NCBI GenBank assembly: GCA_964502005.1
Contig: CAZCUX010000004.1
Location: forward strand, 341,408-405,407
Direction: 5' to 3'
Length of the DNA: 64,000 bases
Origin: CAJWOS01 sp964502005
Lineage (GTDB): Bacteria > Myxococcota_A > UBA796 > UBA2385
Position numbers and translations under genes: made by a program. The notes under the pieces are model-generated. The model did no database searches. It was given only the letters and a program-made list of their open reading frames with translations, and was not told the origin of the DNA. Every line of letters starts with the position of its first letter. The stretch's first letter is position 1. This document shows positions 54,936 to 62,583 of the stretch, one piece after another.

Positions 54936-55976
54936 ATGCGCATTCCGCTGTTTCTTTCCGTGCTTTGCATGACTGTTTCGGCATGTTCGGGTGGCGACGG
55001 TTCGGATACCAAGTCCGGTTCCGCCGATGGCACCACCCAACCGGGCACCACGTCGGCCGATGATGGCGCAGGCGAGGGAGCCGGCGACGATGGCGGCACC
55101 ACCGCTGCCGATGATGGCGGCACCGGCGACGACGGCGGCACCGGCACCGATGGGTCCGCAGACGGTACGGGCGACGATGGCGGAAGCGACGGCTCCACCA
55201 CGACCCCGTGTGGCGAAGTGCCCGTGCCGATGTCGGGCATGGTCCTCGTTTGCTTGGAGCCGGGCACCTTCCAAATGGGCTGCACCGAGGAGCAAACCGA
55301 CTGCGGCCCCGATGAATCGCCCGTTCGCGACATTACCCTGACCAACCACGTCTGGATTTCTGCGTTGGAGATAACCCAGGACCAGTACTCGCTCCTGATG
55401 GGCGCCAACCCCGCTGCGAACGTCGCGTGTGGCTCGGATTGTCCGGTAGAGAACCTCTCTTGGGGCGAGGCCGTGCAGTTTGTAAATCGGCTGTCTGCCG
55501 CCGCAGGCTATGACCAATGCTACGAATGTACCGACGGCCGCTGCACCCTCGCCGGTGACCCGTATCTGTGCTCCGGCTATCGCTTGCCCACCGAGGCGGA
55601 GTGGGAGTACGCCGCGCGGTGTGGGGAGTCCAATCTGTATTCAGGCTCGGACATCATAGAAGTTACGGGTTGGACCGCCGACAATGCGGAAGGCATCACT
55701 CATTTCGGCGGTATGCTCGGACCAAATGCCTGCGGCATGTATGACATGACCGGCAATGTTTGGGAGTGGGTCCAAGATTGGTACGGTCCCTATAACACCG
55801 AGAATACCACAGACCCCGGCGGTGCCCTCGGGTCCGTGGCCGAGTTCAAACTGCGCCGCGGCGGTGCATACGACGAACCCAGCGTCGAAGGCCGCGTCGC
55901 CAATCGCTCCTCCCTCGAAGGCCGCGAACGCTTCGGCAACACCGGCTTCCGCATCGCGCGCACCGTCATGCCTTGA
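54936..55976 (+). CDS. Lipoprotein with formylglycine-generating-enzyme (SUMF1) fold
   Basis: Lipoprotein of 346 residues. Signal with lipobox VSAC (Cys17), then about 70 residues of Asp/Gly/Thr repeats (DDGGTG, DDGGSDG). The SUMF1 domain includes VCLEPGTFQMGC, DESPVRDITL, ALEITQDQYSLLMG, YRLPTEAEWEYAARCG, DMTGNVWEWVQDWYG, LRRGGAYDEP and NTGFRIAR. The cysteine pair that binds copper in real FGE (near the GGSW block) is missing, here GGAYDEP. Probably not a maturase but a ligand-binding or structural relative. It follows the sulfatase-fold gene by 29 bp. Confidence 0.83.
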   Translation: MRIPLFLSVLCMTVSACSGGDGSDTKSGSADGTTQPGTTSADDGAGEGAGDDGGTTAADDGGTGDDGGTGTDGSADGTGDDGGSDGSTTTPCGEVPVPMSGMVLVCLEPGTFQMGCTEEQTDCGPDESPVRDITLTNHVWISALEITQDQYSLLMGANPAANVACGSDCPVENLSWGEAVQFVNRLSAAAGYDQCYECTDGRCTLAGDPYLCSGYRLPTEAEWEYAARCGESNLYSGSDIIEVTGWTADNAEGITHFGGMLGPNACGMYDMTGNVWEWVQDWYGPYNTENTTDPGGALGSVAEFKLRRGGAYDEPSVEGRVANRSSLEGRERFGNTGFRIARTVMP

Positions 55977-55996
55977 CCCCTTGGCGCGGCGGCGCC

Positions 55997-57694
55997 TCAG
56001 GGGGCGAGGGTATCGACGACCTGCTCGACGGTATCGGCAATATGCTCGGCGAGGAGGTTGGCCCCTTCTGCGGTATAATGGCTAAACGATTGGGGGTACG
56101 TTGGCTCAAAAAAGTACCGGTCGGGGTCAGCGGCGAAGACGTCTTCATTGTCAATGAAGACTACGCCGTCTTTTTGTGGGGCATATGCGGACATTGCGTC
56201 TAAGCTGAAGGACGGGTATTGCATCACGATGAGCTGTATCCCGTCTCGTTCGGCGATTTCATACAGCGTTGTATAGTTGGCTTTGAGGCTGGGGATATTG
56301 CGGACGGCTTCGTCGAGAATCTCGGGAACGGCGTCGGCATGGCCGGTCAGGCGGAACAGTTTTGCCAGCTCGAAGTACTCCGCCATCCGGCCCGTGGTCT
56401 GCAAGAGCTGGCGTCGCATCGCCTCTTCTTTTTCGATTTGTCCTGTTTCGCGGTAGACTTGTGCAAGCAACCACATGTTGACGTGCTTTCGTGGGTCTTC
56501 GGTGATGGCCGTCAACAGGTCGGCTTCGGCCTTTGTCCAGTCCTTTCGGCCAATCGCCGCCCGCCCGCGTGCCGCATACGCCAGCAAGCGCTGGGGCGGA
56601 AGCACCGGCACCAGCTCGGTGGGCGGTTCGGGCGCGGCCAAAATTCTCTCCGCGGCGGAAGTCGCGGTGTCCCAGTCGCCGCGGGCGAGCGCAAGTTCAG
56701 ACTCCACAAGGTCAAGCTGCGTAGCGACCAACTCTGGCGCACGAAATTGGGTCCATGACGCGCGGCACTCATCCAAAAGCGCCGCCGCTTCGTCAAGACG
56801 ACCATCGGCAATCAAAAGCTCCATCCGCACGACGCGGGACAGGCCTTCGGTGGGCACCTTGGCGGCGGCTTCGTCGAGAATTGCGTAGGCTTCCTCTTTT
56901 CGTCCCGCGTTGTGGACCAGCCGCGCAAGAAGGTGCCGGCCGACACCGGAACGTCCAATCATTTCTTGCACGACCTCCTCGGCTTGGGACAAACGACCAA
57001 TATACCAAAGATAAATCGCCACGCGTGCAAACCCGATTTCGCGCCGATGGTCGGCAAACGCAAGCTCTCGCACATACGAACCGAGGGCGGACTTGCGGAA
57101 TCCCCCGTCGGACGGGAGGTCGGAGGGGCGGCGAATATCGGTGACGTTGGCGTTGACGCGCAGGCGCCGGTCGTCGATGAGCCACGACACCAACTGGACC
57201 GTCTTGAAGGCGCGAAGCCAATGCGGAAGCTCGTTGAAGTACGGCATCAGCTCGTCGGGCGTGTCCTTGATGCCCATCATCACGATGATGATGTGGGGCC
57301 GCAGCACCGGTAGCGTGCCCTCCAACAACTCCAGAATCTCGCTCGATGTGCCGCCCATAATGCCGTTGTTCAGCACTTGAAATCGACGGTCGGGCCGGCG
57401 CTCGTTCAAAATCCGCTCAAGCGCATGGGGCCAAGCGGTGCGCGGCACGAGCATACTGCCCGTTTCGTCGCCGGCAACCGCTGTGGTGGACTCGCCAATG
57501 GCCAAAATGCGTATAGCGCCGTCTTCGTTGGCGATGCTGGCCTCGTTCTTCCGCATTTGGTTCCAAACGAACGCGCGGTAGCCAGCAGAGAGCACAAGTT
57601 CCATGCAGCCGATGGTTGCGACGACGCCGAGCAAAAGCGCGGCGGCACGGCGCACCACGGAGGGCTGAGAACGGGTACGGCGGCGGCGTGACAT
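55997..57694 (-). CDS. SGNH hydrolase interrupted by TPR repeats
   Basis: Exported or membrane-tethered protein of 565 residues. After an Arg-rich start and a hydrophobic helix (AAALLLGVVATIGCMELVLS), SGNH block I is IRILAIGESTTAV, block II is NNGIMGGTSS and block III region is VMMGIKDTPDEL. About 270 residues of TPR-like helices follow (LAYAARGRAAIGRKDWTKA). The hydrolase resumes with GIQLIVMQYPSFS and ends with the block V-like PQSFSHYTAEGANLL carrying the His. GAAGG supports ATG 57694; longer frames upstream are Arg-rich. The ester substrate is unknown. Confidence 0.75.
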   Translation of the reverse strand: MSRRRRTRSQPSVVRRAAALLLGVVATIGCMELVLSAGYRAFVWNQMRKNEASIANEDGAIRILAIGESTTAVAGDETGSMLVPRTAWPHALERILNERRPDRRFQVLNNGIMGGTSSEILELLEGTLPVLRPHIIIVMMGIKDTPDELMPYFNELPHWLRAFKTVQLVSWLIDDRRLRVNANVTDIRRPSDLPSDGGFRKSALGSYVRELAFADHRREIGFARVAIYLWYIGRLSQAEEVVQEMIGRSGVGRHLLARLVHNAGRKEEAYAILDEAAAKVPTEGLSRVVRMELLIADGRLDEAAALLDECRASWTQFRAPELVATQLDLVESELALARGDWDTATSAAERILAAPEPPTELVPVLPPQRLLAYAARGRAAIGRKDWTKAEADLLTAITEDPRKHVNMWLLAQVYRETGQIEKEEAMRRQLLQTTGRMAEYFELAKLFRLTGHADAVPEILDEAVRNIPSLKANYTTLYEIAERDGIQLIVMQYPSFSLDAMSAYAPQKDGVVFIDNEDVFAADPDRYFFEPTYPQSFSHYTAEGANLLAEHIADTVEQVVDTLAP

Positions 57695-57944
57695 CAGCGA
57701 CCTTCGGGCAAGGGGCCGTCTAACGGGCCTCGGAGTCATGCCCCTATCGTATTCACGCGGAGTCTGCGCACGGGGCCACGACCTGCAAAATCCTTGCCCG
57801 AATAAAGGCCCGGAGGCAGCCGATTTTGGGTCCCCCAATCGAAGGGATTTCCGCCACAGGCGTGATTTTGCGGTTTACAATCGCGATTGCGTACGAAAAG
57901 ATCCGTAAGCCCGGGCAGGGTTTGCGATGCTACCTTGGAGTGCG

Positions 57945-59084
57945 ATGATTGACACGATTTGGTTCATTACGATGCTTTGGCTCTTGGGTTTGGCATGGAT
58001 GGGTATGCTTCCGGCTCCTGCGCTTGCGGCGGGTCCGGAGTCGGGGCCAATGGGTGTCCTCGTGCGTTTGGAGCCCGGCGGGCAGCCGATAACGGGCGTC
58101 CCCAGCGTCGTGCTCGTGCCGACCTCCGAAGGCGAGACGCTGGTCGTCGAGTTGAACGATGATGGCGCGCCCCCCGACGTCCTTGAGGCGGACGGCATCT
58201 GGGCGGGCGTAGCGATGACCGACCTCCAGCACTTTACGGTGGAGGTCCATATTGGGGACGAGGTGCGCGCCGGCGGCGTGGTGGACTGGAAGGATGGCAC
58301 CCGCGCCCGCGACCTCGTGCTCACCCTGACGGCCGACGGGGTCTCCGCCGTTGCAGGGGCGCCCGACGCCCTTCGTCCCGAGGGGCCGGAAGCCGGTGGG
58401 GAGCCGTCCGCGCGTCTCGGCGCGGTGCCCCAAGGGGTCGGCAGTCCGCCGGTCTCCCCCAGCAACCGGTCCACCGCCGCAGACGATGGCTGGATGTGGG
58501 TTGCGCTCGGCATTGGGGCGCTCAGCTTGGTCGGCGGTCTTGTGCTGGTATTGCGCGGGGGCCGGCCTGCCGCACGCGGCGTAGACCTCGACCGCGCGCC
58601 CGAGCCGCCTATGTTCGGGCCGGGTACGCCCAGGCTCGATGCAGGCTTGGAGATTTGGTCCCACGACGGCCATTTGGATGTTTGGCAGAGCTTGGTTGCT
58701 ACCATTGCCCGTCACCATCGCGTGTTGTTGGTCGTTGACGCCCAAATGGCGGTCCCGGCGGTTTTTGGCGGTCCCGTCTATGTGTGTCGCTCCTTCGATA
58801 TGCGTGAATTAGAGCGCCATCTCGATGACCTGGACGAGTTGGGGGGCCTGCCCATCGTGGTCGTGGTCGCGGTGGAAAAGGCCGAAGATGGCCTGGTGGT
58901 CGGGCTTCGCGAACTGCTGGAGCCGGACCTCGGCGGGCTGCTGCTCGTACGGCATCCGAGCGTGCGTCATCCCGCGACGGCGGCCCTCGTATCCCAGGCG
59001 GGTGGGGCGCTGTTGACCGTGGGCGAAGTGCGCGTGAACCTGGACATTCACGAAGCGGGTCTCGTTCGTGCGTCCCCCTCCTGA
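57945..59084 (+). CDS. Membrane protein of unknown function
   Basis: Protein of 379 residues that I do not recognise. A signal or anchor segment (TIWFITMLWLLGLAWMGM) is followed by a periplasmic beta-rich domain of about 140 residues, a Ser/Pro linker, one transmembrane helix (WMWVALGIGALSLVGGLVLV) and a C-terminal domain of about 160 residues with VLLVVDAQMAVPAVFGG and LGGLPIVVVVAVEKAEDG. The layout, outside domain plus helix plus inside domain, suggests a transmembrane sensor or carrier of information. GGAG precedes ATG 57945 by five bases. Its end overlaps the next GTG. Confidence 0.62.
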   Translation: MIDTIWFITMLWLLGLAWMGMLPAPALAAGPESGPMGVLVRLEPGGQPITGVPSVVLVPTSEGETLVVELNDDGAPPDVLEADGIWAGVAMTDLQHFTVEVHIGDEVRAGGVVDWKDGTRARDLVLTLTADGVSAVAGAPDALRPEGPEAGGEPSARLGAVPQGVGSPPVSPSNRSTAADDGWMWVALGIGALSLVGGLVLVLRGGRPAARGVDLDRAPEPPMFGPGTPRLDAGLEIWSHDGHLDVWQSLVATIARHHRVLLVVDAQMAVPAVFGGPVYVCRSFDMRELERHLDDLDELGGLPIVVVVAVEKAEDGLVVGLRELLEPDLGGLLLVRHPSVRHPATAALVSQAGGALLTVGEVRVNLDIHEAGLVRASPS

Positions 59085-60432
59085 CGTACGCTTCGCCGTG
59101 CTCCCGGTGCTCATGGGGTGTCAGGCATCGGTGGCCAAGCCGCCCGTCAATGTGATTGTGGTGTCCCTCGACACCTTGCGCGCAGACCATCTCGGCGTGT
59201 TTGGCGACACACGGGGCCTCACCCCAAACCTCGACCGCTTGGCCGACGAGTCGGTGGTCTTTGCTTCGGCCTTCGCCGTCGCCAACGAGACCTTGTTGAG
59301 CCACGCTGCGCTGTGGACCAGCCGCTATCCAAGCGAGCTTGGGCATTTGGATACGCGCATCGGGCAACAGCCCGGTCCAACCTCCCTCGCGGGCCGCCTG
59401 CATGCACAGGGCTACGAGACGGCCGCCTTCGTGGCGGGTGGGCACTTGTCGCGGGCCTTTGGTCTCGATGATGGATTCGCAATATACGACGATTCATCAG
59501 ACTGGGCAAGTTTGACGGATACAGGTCAAAAGGCAGTCAAATGGCTTGAAAGCCGCGAGTCAAACCAGCCTTATTTTCTATTTGTTCATGCTTATGATAC
59601 GCATGACCGCTACCTAAAGCCCACTCCATTTGGATATAGCGTCGCAGACCGCAACCATCGGGGGCTAGGACGCGACATCGGCCGCACGCCCGGCGCCGTG
59701 TCCCAAGTCGCCGACGCGGCGTATCTCGGCACGTCCGATGCGTTGGAGGCCCGTGCCGTAGAGCGGGTGCGATTTGCGCGCGGTGAAGGCTTGCGTGCCC
59801 ACCCAGACGCGCAACCGCTATCGCCGCACGACATCGAGCATCTCGCGCAGGTGTATGCCGGCAGTGTCGCGTGGTTGGATGCGGCCTTTGGCTTGTGGAT
59901 GGCCGAGTTGGACGCGCGCGGGGTCCTCGATGATGCTTACCTGGTGGTGCTGTCGGACCACGGACACGAGCTCGGCGAACGTGGCTCGTTTCACCACCGC
60001 TTCGCCCTCAGCGACGAAACCTTGTGGGTGCCGTTGATGGTTCGTCCGCCGGGTGGCCGCGCCGAGAGTGAGCGTGTTTCGGCTCCGGTGACGCTGCTTG
60101 ACCTCATGCCCACGGTCCTTTCTTGGGTGGGCGCGCCTCCCGATGCGGGTGCGCGGGGAAAGGTCTTGGTAGAGCAAGGGCGGTGGACCGGCCAGTCCCA
60201 CCCGGTCGCGTTTGCCGAAGGGGGGCTGCGCTTGCTTTCGGCATCCAATGGGCAATCGCGGCTCACGGTCGAGGGCCTGTCTGCCGACAATCCTTGGACG
60301 GCCGCCTTGCTCGACGCGACGCCCGTTGGCGGGCCTGCGTTCGCGTTTGCGGGGGCCGCCGAAGACGCACAAGTCCTGCGCAGGGCGATGGCGGCCTGGC
60401 GCTTGGACCTCGCGGCAAAGGATGCACCATGA
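59068..60432 (+). CDS. Sulfatase-fold lipoprotein with Thr nucleophile
   Basis: Lipoprotein of 454 residues with lipobox VLMGC (Cys18). Fold motifs: IVVSLDTLRADHLG (Asp35), the active-site region AVANETLLSHAALWTSRYPS with Thr75 instead of Cys and His79 in place of Arg, and LVVLSDHGHELGERG. The T-L-L-S-H pattern matches that of the sulfatase-fold protein at 22557. It starts with GTG 59068, overlapping the previous gene by 17 bp, and its stop overlaps the EF-hand gene (ATGA). A stretch of much lower GC and different codon choice lies inside (59481-59640). Confidence 0.85.
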   Translation: MRPPPDVRFAVLPVLMGCQASVAKPPVNVIVVSLDTLRADHLGVFGDTRGLTPNLDRLADESVVFASAFAVANETLLSHAALWTSRYPSELGHLDTRIGQQPGPTSLAGRLHAQGYETAAFVAGGHLSRAFGLDDGFAIYDDSSDWASLTDTGQKAVKWLESRESNQPYFLFVHAYDTHDRYLKPTPFGYSVADRNHRGLGRDIGRTPGAVSQVADAAYLGTSDALEARAVERVRFARGEGLRAHPDAQPLSPHDIEHLAQVYAGSVAWLDAAFGLWMAELDARGVLDDAYLVVLSDHGHELGERGSFHHRFALSDETLWVPLMVRPPGGRAESERVSAPVTLLDLMPTVLSWVGAPPDAGARGKVLVEQGRWTGQSHPVAFAEGGLRLLSASNGQSRLTVEGLSADNPWTAALLDATPVGGPAFAFAGAAEDAQVLRRAMAAWRLDLAAKDAP

Positions 60433-61016
60433 GGGCCGCAGTGTGCGTCTTTTGGGTCGGGTGTGCGACGTCCGGGACAGGGGGCTGGTCCCCCGATGGG
60501 GCCATAGAGGCCCACCGACAGCGCCTCGACCGCAATCACGACGGCGTGGTCGACGCAAACGAATACGAGGCCGTGCGCTGGGCCGGCCCTCCGTTTGCGA
60601 CGGCAGACAGCGATGGCGATGGACAGCTCTCCAACGGCGAATTGGCCCGCCTCGTGCGCGGCCAGTCAGCGACGGCGTTCGATGGCGGCGGCGGTGGGGA
60701 GATGCGGCAAGACGGAGGCTCTGCGTCCGCCCATGCTCCGACCGCCTCCGCGGAGGTGCTGGTCTTTTTGCGCGACCGGGTGGTGGCGGCGGGGGGAGCG
60801 GCGCCTGAGCCCGCCGCCTTCGCCCGTGCGGTCGCGTCGGGCGGCCTCGAAACGGCGGACAGCCAAGGGGTGCTCGCCCACTTACACCACGAATGGACCC
60901 TCCAAGGCTGGGCGTGGCCGGAACGTGGTCTCCCTGGGGGCAACCTCACGCCCGCAAGTGCGCAGCCATCGTTGCCGGAGCAAGCGCCGTCCCCCGGCGG
61001 ACCCCCTCCTCGGTGA
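60429..61016 (+). CDS. EF-hand lipoprotein-like protein
   Basis: Protein of 195 residues with a short signal and possible lipobox (VFWVGC). Two EF-hand calcium loops are visible, DRNHDGVVDANE and DSDGDGQLSNGE, about 30 residues apart. The remaining C-terminal half is Ala/Pro-rich and unstructured. ATG 60429 overlaps the sulfatase stop, so it is coupled to it and might supply calcium sensing or stabilisation. Its last 71 bp overlap the convergent cyclo-ligase gene. Confidence 0.75.
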   Translation: MRAAVCVFWVGCATSGTGGWSPDGAIEAHRQRLDRNHDGVVDANEYEAVRWAGPPFATADSDGDGQLSNGELARLVRGQSATAFDGGGGGEMRQDGGSASAHAPTASAEVLVFLRDRVVAAGGAAPEPAAFARAVASGGLETADSQGVLAHLHHEWTLQGWAWPERGLPGGNLTPASAQPSLPEQAPSPGGPPPR

Positions 61017-61536
61017 CGAGAAAATGCATGGGTAGGTCCCATTCGTCGACGGGAACCCGTTGAATGACTTGGGCCCCAAAGCAGACCCCCACCCGAAGCG
61101 CCGCCGCGTGCGCGAATGTGCGGTCGTAAAAGCCGGCGCCGTGGCCGAGGCGGTGACCGGCCTCGTCGAATGCCATGCCGGGAAAGAGGATGAGGTCCAC
61201 GAGATCGACGTTGACTTCAGGCGCGTCTTTGTCCGGCTGCAAAATGCCGTAGGGACCGGGGTGCATCGGGGTTCCGCGGCGAAATCGAAGCGGGAGCCCA
61301 CGTCCTACGACTTCCGGCCAAATACACCGCGCGTCGGCCAAGGGGGCGAGGTCCACTTCGGTGGGCATGGCCCAGAACATTGCAGGACAATGGGCGTGGA
61401 GGAATGGCGCAAAGCCCCGCAGATGGTCACAAATCGCGGCGCTCCAACGGGTGCGGTCGGGGGGAGCGAGCTGGCTTCGCCATTCGCGAATGTGGCGTCG
61501 TATGCGTTGTTTTTCGACAGCGTGTGCGGACGGCAT
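60946..61536 (-). CDS. 5-formyltetrahydrofolate cyclo-ligase
   Basis: Folate enzyme of 196 residues that converts 5-formyl-THF to 5,10-methenyl-THF with ATP. Family features: an N-terminal KQRIRRHIREWR, AMPTEVDLAPL, and the C-terminal GHRLGHGAGFYDR, a variant of the LGxGxGYYDR signature, in which the usual Gly-Gly-Gly-Tyr is HGAGF. GGGAG supports ATG 61536. It overlaps the EF-hand gene tail to tail by 71 bp and diverges from the DUF1279 gene. In many bacteria 6S RNA sits upstream; the 127-bp gap here is too short. Confidence 0.87.
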   Translation of the reverse strand: MPSAHAVEKQRIRRHIREWRSQLAPPDRTRWSAAICDHLRGFAPFLHAHCPAMFWAMPTEVDLAPLADARCIWPEVVGRGLPLRFRRGTPMHPGPYGILQPDKDAPEVNVDLVDLILFPGMAFDEAGHRLGHGAGFYDRTFAHAAALRVGVCFGAQVIQRVPVDEWDLPMHFLVTEEGVRRGTALAPATMAAHLRA

Positions 61537-61663
61537 GGGGCACTCCCGGGGCGGTCTCCGGCTTGGTCGGTCGATTGGGGCGCCGGAGGTCTGCCGACCA
61601 CCGGGCGAGAGGTTAGCAGGAGCGGTCGGGGAAGTCCCCGAATACGCACGAGTGGAGGCGAGG

Positions 61664-62074
61664 GTGGCGAAAGCAGCAACACGCAACCGGGTGACGGAAC
61701 TTATCGAAGAACACGGTAGGCCCGCCATCATCACTTGGTTTTCTATTTTTGGCGTGTCCCTCGTGGCCTTCTACACTCTGTTGTCGGTCGGCGTCGACCT
61801 CGACCCCATCATCGCCAAGGTGGTGGGCCTGTGGGGCGGCGACGTAGAAGCATGGCGCGGCTCAACGGCCGGCACGGGCAAGGTGGTGCTCGCTTATGCC
61901 GCCACCAAGCTCATTCAGCCCCTTCGCATCGCGCTGTTTTTGGTGCTCACCCCGGTCGTGGTGCGCTTCACACGCAAGCCCCACGCTCCCGATGTTGGCG
62001 TGTCCACCGATGCTCCGGCTGTGGACGAGGCGGAGGCTTCGCACGACCCGGCCGCGGACGGCTCTGCCTCCTAA
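61664..62074 (+). CDS. DUF1279-like small membrane protein
   Basis: Protein of 136 residues with one or two hydrophobic segments (TWFSIFGVSLVAFYTLLSVG; KLIQPLRIALFLVLTPVVV). The combination of EHGRPAIITWFSIFGVSLVA and a following GVDLDPI matches the DUF1279/FAM210 pattern, a family of small inner-membrane proteins without an assigned activity. The C-terminal tail is acidic and disordered. The start GTG 61664 has GGAGG five bases upstream. The neighbouring genes are on the opposite strand. Confidence 0.68.
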   Translation: MAKAATRNRVTELIEEHGRPAIITWFSIFGVSLVAFYTLLSVGVDLDPIIAKVVGLWGGDVEAWRGSTAGTGKVVLAYAATKLIQPLRIALFLVLTPVVVRFTRKPHAPDVGVSTDAPAVDEAEASHDPAADGSAS

Positions 62075-62083
62075 GCTCGCCCT

Positions 62084-62491
62084 TCAGTCCCCGTCTTCCT
62101 TGAGGGCCTCATCATCGCGCTCGTCGGGGCACTGTCCCACCGCTTCGACGTGAACGCGGGCCTTGATGGTCCACAGCGACACATTCACGCTCGCTTGCTG
62201 GACCTCTTCGGTGCGTCCTTCGGCCAATGCGTCGACCAAGCGCGCGCGCTCGGCGTGGGCCAAGCCGCGGAGGCTATCGATAGCGTCGCGGTGCTCGGTC
62301 AAGCATGCCATCGACCGCCCATGGCCCCGCTTTCCGCGCTTCTCGATGATTTTGTCGAGCTGACGAATCATATCGTCCATATGGCCGATATTGTCGCGGA
62401 CTTCGGTATACGGCGTCGCTTTTTCGTCGTCCTCCGCCCAAGCGGGCTGGGACAGGCCCAAGGCAAGCACCAAAAACAAGCTGCGGTCCAT
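62084..62491 (-). CDS. Small secreted protein of unknown function
   Basis: Protein of 135 residues with a clear signal peptide (RSLFLVLALGLSQPAWA). The mature part is helical and charged (IGHMDDMIRQLDKIIEKRG) with two Cys. GGGAGG supports ATG 62491. I do not recognise the family. It is probably periplasmic; it starts 92 bp downstream of another secreted protein gene on the same strand. Confidence 0.65.
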   Translation of the reverse strand: MDRSLFLVLALGLSQPAWAEDDEKATPYTEVRDNIGHMDDMIRQLDKIIEKRGKRGHGRSMACLTEHRDAIDSLRGLAHAERARLVDALAEGRTEEVQQASVNVSLWTIKARVHVEAVGQCPDERDDEALKEDGD

Positions 62492-62583
62492 GAACAACCT
62501 CCCTGTACCTATGAAAACGGCCCGACAGGGAAAAAGTTGAGAGTGAGCTTCGTGGGTCTGGGGAGAAACCCGCCGGACAGCGG

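Noticed and set aside
54934..54945. GAAT-GCGC-ATTC palindrome resembling the SOS-like core
   Set aside because: It spans the start codon of the SUMF1-fold lipoprotein gene, lacks the flanking CTGAATG..TTCATTTT sequence and its outer bases do not match.
61537..61663. 6S RNA upstream of the 5-formyltetrahydrofolate cyclo-ligase gene
   Set aside because: The gap is only 127 bp and includes the divergent DUF1279 upstream sequence; no rod-like fold was seen.
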